Part shown: positions 22,610 to 31,850 of the stretch, in pieces
How the letters are laid out: the number at the start of each line of letters is the position of its first letter
Numbering within the stretch: the first letter of the stretch is position 1
NCBI GenBank assembly: GCA_030706685.1
Contig: JAUZOA010000039.1
Location: 1 to 45,296 of the forward strand
Direction: 5' to 3'
Length of the DNA stretch: 45,296 nucleotides
Origin: Bacteroidota bacterium
GTDB taxonomy: Bacteria > Bacteroidota > Bacteroidia > Chitinophagales > Chitinophagaceae
Translations under genes and position numbers: made by a program
The notes under the pieces: generated by a model
Database searches by the model: none
The model's input: only the letters and a program-made list of their open reading frames with translations
What the model was told of the DNA's origin: nothing

Positions 22610-24017
22610 GCTTTATTTCAAACTCATTATCCCAGTTCGACTTTATAGTCAGCTTTCGTTCGATAGGCTTCGCAATCTCCGGCTGCCGGTGTTTACCAAA
22701 GAATGAGCCGGGATCCCAAATCCCGTTTTTATTGGCATCGTTCAGAATGCGGAGGTCATATTCTCCCGGCAGGAAAAGGTCCTGTGAAAGAGTGGTACTC
22801 GTGAGCGGAAATGAACTCTCGACTTCTCCGCTTTGTACAAATTGCAGTACGGGATTTTTGGTAAGATCGAGATTACGGAAACGGATCATCAATTTGCCGT
22901 AATCCGAATTCTTCATTGTCCTGAAAGTAATCGTATCGGCCTTTAATAATTGGTGATTAAGCGTATCCGTAGCGAAGTCTTTTTCAAGGATAAGATGGTA
23001 TAAAGTATTTTCCCGCCAGGAACAGGCCAGCGTTATTTTTTTCTTTGAAGTATCAATTGACCAGCTATAACCCCTTTCAGGAATATAAGCAGAATCCGTG
23101 CTGAAATGAACCTTTGCAGAATCAAATTGTCTTACAGGCCGGTCAAAAATAAAACTGAATTGCTGCAGCAGGTCCTGGGATTTATTACCACTTCTCAGGG
23201 AAGTTTGAAATTTTAATCGTTTATCCGTCGCACTTTGCCCCTGGCTTCCCGTGGTTGAAGTGGTTGGCTTAGGCTTTGCTTCCGCATAAGCATATAAAAT
23301 TACAGGCTTTGTATCCCGTTGTACGATTACCGGCGAGTCGGCAAAAGCAAAAAGCTTTCTATTGTCCAGGTACCGGTATGTTCTTGCCGCATCATCTAAT
23401 GCATATACATAGAAAGTACCGGCAGGAAGATTATGAAAAACAAAATTTCCCTTATTATCGAGCTTCGCCATATAGCGGGGACGTTCCTTTACCACGGCGG
23501 AGTCTTCTGACTTTTTGTGGAGGATCACAATCAATGTACTATCTGTCTTACCTGTTTCCGCCAATATTACACTACCGGCAAATGAAAGGGAATCAATGAC
23601 CCGGCCGGTTGAAAAAACATAAGTGAAATCCTTCATGATGTTGCCTTCATTGAAGTCCTTGATTGATTTGCCAAAATTGATCGTATACGTTGTATTAGGT
23701 TCCAGGGAATCTTTTAACCTGATGGACAGTGTATTCAGCTTGCGGGTGGGTTGGGGCATGCTCTTCGGAATAGGAGATATGATTGCATTTTGAAGGAAAT
23801 TATCTATATCAATATATTCATTAAAAGAAAAGTTTATCCTGTTGGTGGCAAAATTTACGGAGGAATCAGGGGGTGTCACTTTTATAAGCACGGGAGGAAG
23901 TGAATCTCTCGGCCCGCCCTGGGGAGGTACGATATTGGCGCAACCTGTACCGCTGAGCACACTGATTAAAATGATCAACCCGGCAAACAGGACAGGTATT
24001 ATATTTCTTAAATTCAT
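22605..24017 (-). CDS. Lipoprotein with N-terminal Ig-like (Big_5) domain
   Basis: A 470-residue protein with a lipoprotein signal ending LSGTGC (lipid-bearing Cys26) and the motif ANIVPPQGGPRDSLPPVL, found at the start of many Bacteroidota lipoproteins of this type. The Big_5 domain follows (about 40-135): FSFNEYIDIDN, RLKDSLEPNTTYTINFGKSI and DFTYVFSTG. A carboxypeptidase-like or prealbumin-like repeat may follow (NFVFHNLPAGTFYVYALDD), and the C-terminal part is beta-rich. It is probably anchored in the outer membrane. The function is unknown; some relatives sit near gliding or cell-envelope genes. Confidence 0.85.
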   Translation of the reverse strand: MNLRNIIPVLFAGLIILISVLSGTGCANIVPPQGGPRDSLPPVLIKVTPPDSSVNFATNRINFSFNEYIDIDNFLQNAIISPIPKSMPQPTRKLNTLSIRLKDSLEPNTTYTINFGKSIKDFNEGNIMKDFTYVFSTGRVIDSLSFAGSVILAETGKTDSTLIVILHKKSEDSAVVKERPRYMAKLDNKGNFVFHNLPAGTFYVYALDDAARTYRYLDNRKLFAFADSPVIVQRDTKPVILYAYAEAKPKPTTSTTGSQGQSATDKRLKFQTSLRSGNKSQDLLQQFSFIFDRPVRQFDSAKVHFSTDSAYIPERGYSWSIDTSKKKITLACSWRENTLYHLILEKDFATDTLNHQLLKADTITFRTMKNSDYGKLMIRFRNLDLTKNPVLQFVQSGEVESSFPLTSTTLSQDLFLPGEYDLRILNDANKNGIWDPGSFFGKHRQPEIAKPIERKLTIKSNWDNEFEIKL

Positions 24018-24027
24018 AAACAGGCTG

Positions 24028-24035
24028 CAAACTTA
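24028..24035 (-). promoter_or_regulatory. Candidate -7 box for the lipoprotein gene
   Basis: TAAGTTTG on the minus strand fits TAnnTTTG exactly and lies 10 nt before the ATG at 24017. No clear -33 TTTG is found at 18-20 nt. Confidence 0.4.
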
Positions 24036-24081
24036 GGAGGTTTGCTCTTAATGAATTGTTTTTAAAATCATAATTAATCCC

Positions 24082-27000
24082 TTAATCATTTATATCGGAG
24101 GTTTCTTCTTCGTTTAATTCATGAAGGGAAACAGCCATGTTATTTGTTTTAACAAAATTGCACCAATGGCAATCCTCTTTCCCGCAACCGGTATAAAAAT
24201 CATGATCCTGTATCTTTTGCCAGACTGCGCTGATCTGTTGTGTGACCGTAGTAATATCGGCAGGTGTGATGACTAATTTTTCTTTATGGTAGTTTTTCTT
24301 CTTATCCGGCTCAATGAAATCAAATTCTGTACTGATCACTTTCCAGTCTTTTTGCCCATAATTATCAACCAGTATCTTATAAAAAACACCCTGCCGCCAG
24401 TAATCACCGCCATTCGGTTCTTTTTCATTCGGGCCCTTTAGCTTGGGAATGGCTTTGTCGGGATCGCCGGTTTTATAATCCACAACATTCACTGATTTCC
24501 CATCAAACTCCAGTTTATCCAACTTTCCTTTTAAAGGAACGCCATTCACTACCACGTTCCGGATATTGCGCTCAATAGCGACGATTTTATTAAATGAGCG
24601 GATATATTTATCGTAATAATTACCCAGTACTTCATGCCCGTATTCTTTACGCCTGTCAAACTGCTCCTGCGTAAAACTTTCACGGTGCCGGTTCATATAC
24701 CATTCAAAGTCGGCGATAAATTCTTGTTTCGATGGAAACTGTTCTTGTTTTCCATCCTGCATTTTCCGGAATAGTTGCTCCAGCGCATAATGAACTGACG
24801 AGCCGAATTCAGTAGCTTCATTCTTCGGTGAGGGAATCCGCACAAGATTTTTGAAGTAAAACTCCAATGGACATTTCAGGTAATTATTCAGCGCCGTTAC
24901 ATTCATCACAAATTTTTCCAGCAGGCGATCCGCGAACTCCGCTTCTATTTTTTCAATTTCAGGCGCAGTAGCTTCACCAAAATACAATGCCTGGAATTCC
25001 GCCAATGCTTCCGGTGAGATAATCACCTTCTGAACGGGTAATTCCTGCTGCTCCTGTATCTCGGCAATGAACATGGAGGGTTCAAGCTCTTTTCCATCCA
25101 TTTTAAAACGGCTGTAAGAGATATAAAGATGCTGCTCTGCCCTGGTCAGGGCTACATAAAACAAACGGCGCAATTCCTCTTCTTCCTTATGTTTGGGTTG
25201 TGAGGCAAATAGGGTATCCGGGAAACTAAAACCGCCGCCTGGCTTGCGTTTCTTCTCCCATGAATTGGTATTGGCGCCCGCCAGGAAGACATATTCAAAC
25301 TCCAACCCTTTTGAGCCATGTGTTGTCAGCAGGTTTACCCCTTTATCATTACCGCTTACCTGTACCAATGGTAAAGAGAGGTCCTCTTTTTCCATTAATT
25401 CAATAATATTCACCAATTCTTTTAACCCTAATAATGGGTTACGTCTTGTTTCATCCTTTACAAAATCAAACAAGCCGGTAAGCACCTGCATCAGCCAGAA
25501 TTTATCCGGGTTCTGCATAACATAACTTAGTATAGCGCCTTCCCTGATAATATTTTCAAAAAGAACCTGTAATGTTACATTGGGGACATCCGTTATCCAT
25601 TTTTCCAGGAGAACGCTTGCTTTTTTTAATCCCTCATGAATGCTGCCGGAAAAAAGATCTTTGGGAACTGCATTGGCCTTTTCGTTTAATAAACGGCGGA
25701 GCGATATCGCCTGGCCAGCAGATCTTTTATCCGCTGCTTCGATACTTAGTTTGGCAATTTCGATAGGCGGAATATGAAACCAGTCGAAGTGCAGTAATTC
25801 AAACAGCATCTCATCGCCACCATAAGAAATATCATGTTCGGCGGCCAGGTATTTTAATATCAAAACGATCTTTTGAGCCAACGGGATATGGAGGATGTTC
25901 AGGCTTCGTTTACTGTAGGCGGGAATATTGCGAAGCTTAAAATATTGTGCCAGCTCTTCCCCGTATTTATTCTCTTTGTATAATATGCCGATACGCCCGG
26001 GCGGCGTTCCCTGCTGCAAGAGCTTTTCGACCTGCAGGGTAATATCAATCATTTCCTGCCGCTGTGTTTCATATTCTTTGATGACAGGAGTATGCGATAA
26101 TTGACTGACCAATTCACCGGATGACAGAAGTTGCTTACTGAGATGCGGGATTTGCTCCACCAATCTTTCCTTATTCCGGTCAATCAGTGTTTTGGAAGCG
26201 TCCAATATGGGTTGTGTAGAACGGTAATTGTTGGTCAGGACTACCGTGAGCAGGTCGTTCTTATAACTATTGGCAAACATCATCATATTCTCTATGTTGG
26301 CGCCCTGGAAGCGATAGATACTCTGGTCATCATCCCCTACAACGAATACATTGGGTTTATCCCAGTAACTGATGAGCAGTTCCACCAGCCGGTTCTGCGT
26401 ACCACTGGTATCCTGGTATTCATCCACGAGTATGTATTGAAAACGTTCCTGGTAGTTGGCCAGTAAATGCTTATTTTCTTCAAAGGCTTTAATGACCCAG
26501 TTGATCATATCATCAAAATCATATCGGTTCTTTTGCCGCATCATTTTTTGAAAACGATCAAATTCATTCGCAGCCGCCCGCAACTTTTCCATTCTTTCCG
26601 TTTCTTCTTCCAGTTTATCCTTCTTCAGGTCGCCGGCATTGAACTCTTTATATTTTCTTTTATAGATAAATTCTTCCCGGGTGGGGAGATCGGCCAGGTA
26701 TTCATCAATCTTCCGGTTGATGAATTCCGGGGTCCAGCCTTCTCTTTTCATGATGCTGAAAAGAGATTGCAGGTTATTGATCTCAAAATACACATCACCC
26801 CTGTATCTCTTTAACGGGTGATTTTTCGGGAATGAATCGATTAATTGTTTCAGCAATTCAATACGCTCGAGATCAGAGATAGGGTCCAGCGAGTTTTTCT
26901 CAAACAAAGAAAGATTTTCCTGTATTACGTCATTACAGAATGCATGGAAAGTATAAATCCCCACTTTGTATGCATCCGGGCCGATAAAATCCAGCAGTCT

Positions 27001-27243
27001 TTTGCGCATAGCGATCACACCGGCATCGGTATAAGTAAGACAGAGTATAGTGGAAGGATCCGTATCCGTGTCTAATAATATCTTACCGATGCGGGCGGCG
27101 AGTATCTGCGTCTTTCCTGTACCCGGCCCGGCAATCACCATCACGGGACCATCAATATGATCCACAGCCTTACGCTGCTGTTCATTCAGGCGTTCATAAT
27201 CCTGCAAAAACTTTTTTTCCAGCCTATCTTTACTAAATGACAT
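24082..27243 (-). CDS. UvrD/PcrA-like helicase fused to a PD-(D/E)XK Fe-S nuclease
   Basis: A 1053-residue protein. The N-terminal 700 residues are a superfamily 1A helicase: Walker A AGPGTGKTQ (residues 38-46), LVDEYQDTSGTQNRLVELL, VVGDDDQSIYRFQGA, LTNNYRS, LLTTHGSKGLEFEYVFLAG and RRLFYVALTRAEQHLYIS. The C-terminal 300 residues are a RecB-type nuclease (KGKLDKLEFDGKSVNVVDYK, with Asp and Lys) framed by a Cys in YLKCPLEFYFKN and three Cys in GCGKEDCHWC, the four ligands of an AddB/AdnB-type Fe-S cluster. A role in double-strand break processing is probable; no second subunit is seen nearby. Confidence 0.92.
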   Translation of the reverse strand: MSFSKDRLEKKFLQDYERLNEQQRKAVDHIDGPVMVIAGPGTGKTQILAARIGKILLDTDTDPSTILCLTYTDAGVIAMRKRLLDFIGPDAYKVGIYTFHAFCNDVIQENLSLFEKNSLDPISDLERIELLKQLIDSFPKNHPLKRYRGDVYFEINNLQSLFSIMKREGWTPEFINRKIDEYLADLPTREEFIYKRKYKEFNAGDLKKDKLEEETERMEKLRAAANEFDRFQKMMRQKNRYDFDDMINWVIKAFEENKHLLANYQERFQYILVDEYQDTSGTQNRLVELLISYWDKPNVFVVGDDDQSIYRFQGANIENMMMFANSYKNDLLTVVLTNNYRSTQPILDASKTLIDRNKERLVEQIPHLSKQLLSSGELVSQLSHTPVIKEYETQRQEMIDITLQVEKLLQQGTPPGRIGILYKENKYGEELAQYFKLRNIPAYSKRSLNILHIPLAQKIVLILKYLAAEHDISYGGDEMLFELLHFDWFHIPPIEIAKLSIEAADKRSAGQAISLRRLLNEKANAVPKDLFSGSIHEGLKKASVLLEKWITDVPNVTLQVLFENIIREGAILSYVMQNPDKFWLMQVLTGLFDFVKDETRRNPLLGLKELVNIIELMEKEDLSLPLVQVSGNDKGVNLLTTHGSKGLEFEYVFLAGANTNSWEKKRKPGGGFSFPDTLFASQPKHKEEEELRRLFYVALTRAEQHLYISYSRFKMDGKELEPSMFIAEIQEQQELPVQKVIISPEALAEFQALYFGEATAPEIEKIEAEFADRLLEKFVMNVTALNNYLKCPLEFYFKNLVRIPSPKNEATEFGSSVHYALEQLFRKMQDGKQEQFPSKQEFIADFEWYMNRHRESFTQEQFDRRKEYGHEVLGNYYDKYIRSFNKIVAIERNIRNVVVNGVPLKGKLDKLEFDGKSVNVVDYKTGDPDKAIPKLKGPNEKEPNGGDYWRQGVFYKILVDNYGQKDWKVISTEFDFIEPDKKKNYHKEKLVITPADITTVTQQISAVWQKIQDHDFYTGCGKEDCHWCNFVKTNNMAVSLHELNEEETSDIND

Positions 27244-27314
27244 ACTCCTGTAAACTTTTTATCTTTCCGGCCATTATTTAAACAAGTTAGCTTAAAAGCA
27301 GGAACTTATTTTCT

Positions 27315-27812
27315 ATGGCGGTACATTCCATTAAAAACGTGCAAAAGATCCCGATCACTCTCCAGCAAGCCTGGGATTTTTATTCTGATCATGCAAATTT
27401 ACAAACGATTACCCCGCCGAAAATGAAGTTTAAAGTTATTTCACAACATCATGGCGAAAAGCTTTACCCCGGCCAGATCATTGAATACCAGGTAAGCCCG
27501 GTGCTGGGCATTCCTCTTTACTGGATGACGGAAATAACCCATATTATGCCTCCTGTTTTTTTCGCAGACGAACAACGCAAAGGGCCTTACCAATTCTGGC
27601 AACACCAGCACCATTTTAAAGCGATTGAAGGAGGAGTGGAAATGACGGATATCATTCATTACAGGAATCCCTTATGGCTGCTGGGCAAACTGGCCAATAT
27701 TTTGTTTGTAAAAAGAAAGCTGCGGGCCATTTTTGAATATCGTTTTCATAAAGTAGAAGAGTTATTTGGAAAGTGGCCCGGCGGACAGGAGATGGTGATT
27801 GAGTTGAGGTAG
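27315..27812 (+). CDS. SRPBCC-family (polyketide cyclase/START-like) protein
   Basis: A 165-residue protein with the SRPBCC ligand-binding pattern: IPITLQQAWDFYSDHANLQT at the start, KFKVIS, YWMTEITHIMPPVFFADEQR, GPYQFWQHQHHFKAIEGG and a C-terminal long helix (RKLRAIFEYRFHKVEELF). This matches the CDP-paratose epimerase-like group of ligand-binding SRPBCC proteins. The ligand is unknown. It is divergent from the helicase gene and followed by a GACCTCTGAC-type repeat. Confidence 0.88.
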   Translation: MAVHSIKNVQKIPITLQQAWDFYSDHANLQTITPPKMKFKVISQHHGEKLYPGQIIEYQVSPVLGIPLYWMTEITHIMPPVFFADEQRKGPYQFWQHQHHFKAIEGGVEMTDIIHYRNPLWLLGKLANILFVKRKLRAIFEYRFHKVEELFGKWPGGQEMVIELR

Positions 27813-27841
27813 AAGTCTGACCTCTGACACCAGACCTCTGA
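27811..27841. repeat. GAAGTCTGACCTCTGAC repeat
   Basis: Two tandem, slightly different units (GTCTGACCTCTGACAC and CAGACCTCTGA) fill the gap between the SRPBCC stop and the convergent GH20 stop. The same unit is found in frame in metH at 18233-18262. Confidence 0.65.
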
Positions 27842-29755
27842 TTAATTAATCTTCGCCCTCTTCTTTAACTCCGCTATTGGCATATTGATGATCTTACCCA
27901 TTTGCTCTTTTCCACGATACGTTACTACTTTTAAATTAGCCGCGTCTTTGGGTACGGATAATGGAGCCCTATAAGCCGGGTAAAAATTATCAGGATAGGT
28001 TTCATCGAAGCTGTAGTAAATAGTCAATCCTTCTATTTCGGTGCTCAACACTATTTGTAATTGCCCGCTTGAATCTTTTACCGCTGTAAAGATGGGATCG
28101 TACAGGCTGCGGGAATATTTTATCTCTTCGATATCAAAGCGGTGAAATTGGTTTTCTACACGATGAACAAAATCATTCCAGTTCTTTTTCCCTTTTGGCG
28201 ACCAGACAGATTCTGCGATAGCCAACCCGCGCGGCCATAGCATGTATTGGGCATGACGCATGGTGTATAATCTTTCGCTCCAGAGATTACACTGCCCGCC
28301 CAGTATATACTGTGAGTCTACACCCGGTGGCAACGGATCAAACTGGTAAGATTTACTCAACCGCAACATAGAATAAGTGGGAGGCTCCGCTACAGGATCG
28401 CCCTGGTAGAGATCCACATAAGCATAATCATTAGGCGACATGACTACGGCATGTTTAACGGCTGCCGCAGCTGTACCGCCTTTCATTCCCTGCCAACTCA
28501 TGACAACAGCACTATCGGCAAGTCCGCCATCCATGATCTCATCCCAGCCCATCATCTTTTTTCCTTTGGAGCTAATGATAGCCGATACCCGTTTTACAAA
28601 GTAGCTTTGCAACTCATGCATGTCTTTTAACCCTTCTTTTTGCATCAGTTGTTTACACGCTTCACTTTTTTCCCAATAACCTTTATAACATTCATCACCT
28701 CCCATGTGGATATACGGGCAGGGAAACAGCCGGGCTACTTCTGTAAATACCTTATCTAAGAATTCATATACTTTTTCATTGGCAGGGCAAAGGGTATTAT
28801 CCAATAGTCCGTAAAAAGTACCATTGCCGGGCCAGATCATAAAGCGATTGCCCGCATTCACCTCGTAGGTGCTATCGGTAGTACAGGTCAATTCGGGATA
28901 AGAAGCAACTGCGGCAAGACTGTGCCCCGGCACATCTATTTCCGGCAATATGGTCACGTATCTTTCTTTGGCATATTGTATCAACTCGCGCATATCATCC
29001 TGGGTGTAAAAACCGCCATAGGTCTTTGGCTCATCAGGAGCAGGTTTGGTGAATTCGCCCCATCTTCCAATCCTTGGAGCGCGCCAGGCGCCTACTTCCG
29101 TGAGTTTGGGTAAACTTTTTATTTCTAATCGCCAGCCCTGGTCGTCGGTTAAATGTAAATGCAGCACATTGAATTTGAACTGGACCATATCATCAATAAA
29201 ATCTTTTACCTGCTGTTTGGTAAACCAATGGCGGACGACGTCCAATAAAATCCCGCGCCAGCCAAAGCGGGGATAGTCTTCGATGGTAACTGCCGGAATG
29301 GTCCATTGTTTGACATCTGCCAATGTCTTACTTAGAATTTCACCGGGAAGTAATTGGTAAAGTGTTTGTATCCCATAAAAAATGCCTGCAGGTTCCGCGG
29401 CCGTTAAAGAAACAGCAGCGGGAGTTACTTTTAACCGGTAGCCTTCCTTTGGAATAGAATGATCAGCGGATAAAGAAAGAAAAATAGATTTTGGCAGCGC
29501 TGCTTTCGCTTCTTTGATTGTAACCGGGTGTCCTCTTACGAGTGAAAGCCGGCCGGCAAGCTGTTGCGCGATCTTTTTTAATTCCTTATTACCTGTTGTG
29601 ACAATGATTAATTGGTAAGGCAATGTAAACGACCCTTCGCCTTGCAAAATAGAAACCGGCTGGGGAATAAGATAAATGTTCTTTTTTGCCGTTCGCTGGC
29701 TAAACGCAGCACAGCTAATACCTAAAAGCAATATGACAGGCAATACTTTTTTCAT
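27842..29755 (-). CDS. Secreted GH20 beta-N-acetylhexosaminidase
   Basis: A 637-residue protein with a signal peptide (VLPVILLLGISCAAFSQ), the GH20b beta domain (about 30-165, with PQPVSILQGEGSFTLP and AEPAGIFYGIQTLYQLL), and the GH20 barrel: DYPRFGWRGILLDVVRHW, LHLTDDQGWRLEI, EIDVPGHS and the catalytic pair HMGGDECYKGYW (Asp-Glu), then GWDEIMDGG and WPRGLAIAESVWS. A C-terminal beta domain ends it. It removes terminal GlcNAc or GalNAc from glycans or chitin oligomers. It stands alone, before the TPR gene on the same strand. Confidence 0.95.
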   Translation of the reverse strand: MKKVLPVILLLGISCAAFSQRTAKKNIYLIPQPVSILQGEGSFTLPYQLIIVTTGNKELKKIAQQLAGRLSLVRGHPVTIKEAKAALPKSIFLSLSADHSIPKEGYRLKVTPAAVSLTAAEPAGIFYGIQTLYQLLPGEILSKTLADVKQWTIPAVTIEDYPRFGWRGILLDVVRHWFTKQQVKDFIDDMVQFKFNVLHLHLTDDQGWRLEIKSLPKLTEVGAWRAPRIGRWGEFTKPAPDEPKTYGGFYTQDDMRELIQYAKERYVTILPEIDVPGHSLAAVASYPELTCTTDSTYEVNAGNRFMIWPGNGTFYGLLDNTLCPANEKVYEFLDKVFTEVARLFPCPYIHMGGDECYKGYWEKSEACKQLMQKEGLKDMHELQSYFVKRVSAIISSKGKKMMGWDEIMDGGLADSAVVMSWQGMKGGTAAAAVKHAVVMSPNDYAYVDLYQGDPVAEPPTYSMLRLSKSYQFDPLPPGVDSQYILGGQCNLWSERLYTMRHAQYMLWPRGLAIAESVWSPKGKKNWNDFVHRVENQFHRFDIEEIKYSRSLYDPIFTAVKDSSGQLQIVLSTEIEGLTIYYSFDETYPDNFYPAYRAPLSVPKDAANLKVVTYRGKEQMGKIINMPIAELKKRAKIN

Positions 29756-29810
29756 ACGACTAATTAAGCGGAGTGAAAATTGGCAGTAAATTCCTCTTTA
29801 AGCTCTTAGC

Positions 29811-30461
29811 TTATCCCGGCATCCTTGTAATATATTTCTCGATCTGCTTGATCTGGTCAACGATCTGCTGAGTGGTTGGCTTTAACGCTTTGGCTTTGCG
29901 AAAAAAATCTTTCGCCGCCCTGAACTCACGTTTATTCATCATGATGCTGCACATTTGTAAATAAGCAGCCGCTTCGTTCTCTTTGTCCGGTAAACCTTTA
30001 CGGATCGCCTGGCGGATATAAGATTCCGCCTGTTTCAGGTCGTTCTTTTGCATATGAAGCATTCCCATCTGCAACATGCTGGCGCCTTCGGCTTCCTTCA
30101 TGGGCATACCGAGATCAAGGCCTTTTTTCATCATCTTTTCAGCTCCGTCAAAATCCTGCTTCATCATGGCTACATTGCCTTTCAAGGTATAGTATACCGA
30201 CCGGATCGGTTTATATAGCAATCCCGGGAATTTGATGGAGCCCAGTACTTTTTCAGCTCCTTCCATATCGCCGTTTTCCATGTATTCCTGTATCAGGCGA
30301 AGCGGCCCAAAGAAAAAATGCCCCGCGATTAATATTACTCCAACAAGATAAAGGGGAAAAGCGGGCCAGAAACTACTGGCATAATTCACATAGATGCCCA
30401 GGGCCACCAGCACAACACCAATCCAGAGGCGGTATTTGATAATAAGATTATAAAACTTCAT
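29811..30461 (-). CDS. Membrane-anchored TPR protein
   Basis: A 216-residue protein. Two closely spaced hydrophobic segments (LWIGVVLVALGIYVN and FPLYLVGVILIAGHFFF) are followed by TPR-like helical pairs from about residue 60 on (GDMEGAEKVLGSI, QDFDGAEKMMKKGLDLG, NDLKQAESYIRQAIRKG, REFRAAKDFFRKAKALK). TPRs bind other proteins; the partner is unknown. A perfect -7 box lies 21 nt upstream of the ATG. The gene is followed by the GH20 gene on the same strand, 55 nt away, so they might share a message. Confidence 0.82.
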   Translation of the reverse strand: MKFYNLIIKYRLWIGVVLVALGIYVNYASSFWPAFPLYLVGVILIAGHFFFGPLRLIQEYMENGDMEGAEKVLGSIKFPGLLYKPIRSVYYTLKGNVAMMKQDFDGAEKMMKKGLDLGMPMKEAEGASMLQMGMLHMQKNDLKQAESYIRQAIRKGLPDKENEAAAYLQMCSIMMNKREFRAAKDFFRKAKALKPTTQQIVDQIKQIEKYITRMPG

Positions 30462-30482
30462 AACAGACTATTGAAGGGAGTG

Positions 30483-30490
30483 CAAAGATA
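30483..30490 (-). promoter_or_regulatory. Candidate -7 box for the TPR gene
   Basis: TATCTTTG on the minus strand, followed by CACTCC, lies 21 nt before the ATG at 30461. No convincing -33 box is seen. Confidence 0.4.
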
Positions 30491-30607
30491 GGAGGTTGGC
30501 GGAATAAGCGGCTAGATTACTGATCGGAGGTGAGGCATTTTGGAATTGGGAAAAGGAGGATTTTTCTCTTGTTTATTTATTTGGCGGATAGGTTATTTAT
30601 TTGAAGT

Positions 30608-30667
30608 ATGAAAAAAGTATGTTTATATCTACTCTTGTTGTTTAGTTCTGATACGGACTTGGGGTAG
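30608..30667 (+). CDS. 19-residue mini-ORF before a terminator
   Basis: An ATG-initiated frame of 19 codons (MKKVCLYLLLLFSSDTDLG) looks like the beginning of a signal peptide that stops early. A strong rho-independent terminator follows 28 nt later. It could be a leader peptide, a toxic or signalling micropeptide, or the remains of a truncated secreted-protein gene. The pairing of start-like codons with a terminator is the only evidence. Otherwise 30462-30808 holds only a short GGAATTGGGA repeat. Confidence 0.28.
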   Translation: MKKVCLYLLLLFSSDTDLG

Positions 30668-30695
30668 ATATTGCATTTTCATAAATGAATTTAAG

Positions 30696-30719
30696 CCCCG
30701 ATTTTTTTCGGGGTTTTTT
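30696..30719 (+). terminator. Rho-independent terminator
   Basis: CCCCGA (30696-30701) pairs with TCGGGG (30708-30713) around six Ts, followed by TTTTTT. It has the shape of a strong intrinsic terminator on the plus strand, though the only frame upstream on that strand is the 19-codon mini-ORF. Confidence 0.85.
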
Positions 30720-30808
30720 ATTTTAGTCCCGTAGGCCAATTGGGGAGAGTCGTCTGAATTAGGATCAGGATGTTTTAGGTTAATCCTGTTATGTGTTTAC
30801 AATATTAG

Positions 30809-31250
30809 TTAATTGTCTTTGTTTACTCCACTTTCTGTTGACCAATAATCGCTCGTGGTAAGAATAAGTATATCCCAGTCGCTTTGCACATTGCAGGCGT
30901 CCGAGGCGCGGTTACCGAACAACATTAATCCGGCATCGGGGATCTGTTCGGTTTTTTCAAATATGGTCCCATACCCATTGGTGAGCAGGAATCGTTTTAC
31001 GATGGCACGGAAAACCTTGTTAGGCAGAACCCGCAGCATTTCACAGGCCCATTGGGATCGGCGGTGATCTTTTTGGCCGATAGGATGGCCAGTTGCATCT
31101 GATCATTGGCGTCTTTTTGTTTTTGGGAAAGCTTCCTGCCCGATATATCGGGCGCCCCCGTTATCACGGTTTTACCCTTGTCTGCTTCACGACTATGTTC
31201 GTCAGCTTTCCGGAGACGCCAGCTAATAGGGAATTGTCTGTCACAATCAT
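30809..31250 (-). pseudogene. Frameshifted small-protein gene joined to a nucleotidyltransferase fragment
   Basis: Reading from the ATG at 31250, three frames join into one plausible protein. NSLLAGVSGKLTNIVVKQT stops early; a shift near 31174-31179 leads to GKTVITGAPDISGRKLSQKQ and onward to AKKITADP; a second shift near 31047-31055 leads to CEMLRVLPNKVFRAIVKRFL. The pattern GASGKxxxxVVKQ...GKTV...PDxS recalls a small Bacteroidota protein family of unknown role. The last part (GLMLFGNRASDACN then SDWDILIL) looks like the G-S/N-R...DxD core of a MNT-type nucleotidyltransferase cut short. The two parts do not belong together, so this is a decayed junction. Confidence 0.6.
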
Positions 31251-31850
31251 GCCCTGATTAACTTTAGATGAAAGCATGTAAATATCATTATATTTTCATG
31301 CTAAAATCATAGCTACTACGTTCATCTTCCATTATTTAATGGAAGATGAATGGAGAGTCTATGGAAAAATTATGTATATTAGATGGTAAAACAATGATTT
31401 CAATGAGGGAGCATTCCGGTTAAGGTCTGGAATAGCCGGGCTTGCCATTCACATTTTTACGATTCATGTATACCGCCATCGATGGGCTTTATTTATGATC
31501 TTATCCTCCGGCCAATCAATTGGACCAGATCAAATTCAAGGAGAACATTCAGAGCCCGATTCTTCGTAGTGTTCTTCCTGATCTGTAATAAAATCAGAAA
31601 CTTCAGGTTGTTATGCTTTGTCCCAACCCTTGCTATGGAATAAATAAATATTGCAACGAAGTATGGCATCAAAGAGGCCGCCAAAGTAAAACATGAAAGC
31701 AGTCATCATAATTCTTTGATTTTTACTAAATCTTCTAAACAGTAGTTCGAACAATCTCTTGCTTGGGCTATAAATGTGAATGAAGCTAGCCTGGTAGAAG
31801 CATCGATCTGAAAAACCGGGGAGTTTGTTCAATTCAAACCATTCACGCAA
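31251..31850. other. Gene-poor region
   Basis: No supported gene is seen in these 600 bases. Short minus-strand frames near 31493-31850 have no recognisable family and unlikely composition. The only clear structure is the palindrome at 31321-31350. With the pseudogene on one side and the tRNA-like sequence on the other, the stretch has the look of an eroded insertion site. Confidence 0.5.
31321..31350. repeat. Perfect 14-bp inverted repeat
   Basis: TTCATCTTCCATTA and its exact complement TAATGGAAGATGAA are separated by only TT. It could be a hairpin in RNA, a protein-binding site or the end of a lost mobile element. Confidence 0.75.

Noticed and set aside
31493-31850. Two overlapping minus-strand frames of 63 and 79 codons
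   Set aside because: No family, atypical composition, and one reaches the base before the tRNA-like sequence; treated as part of an eroded region.
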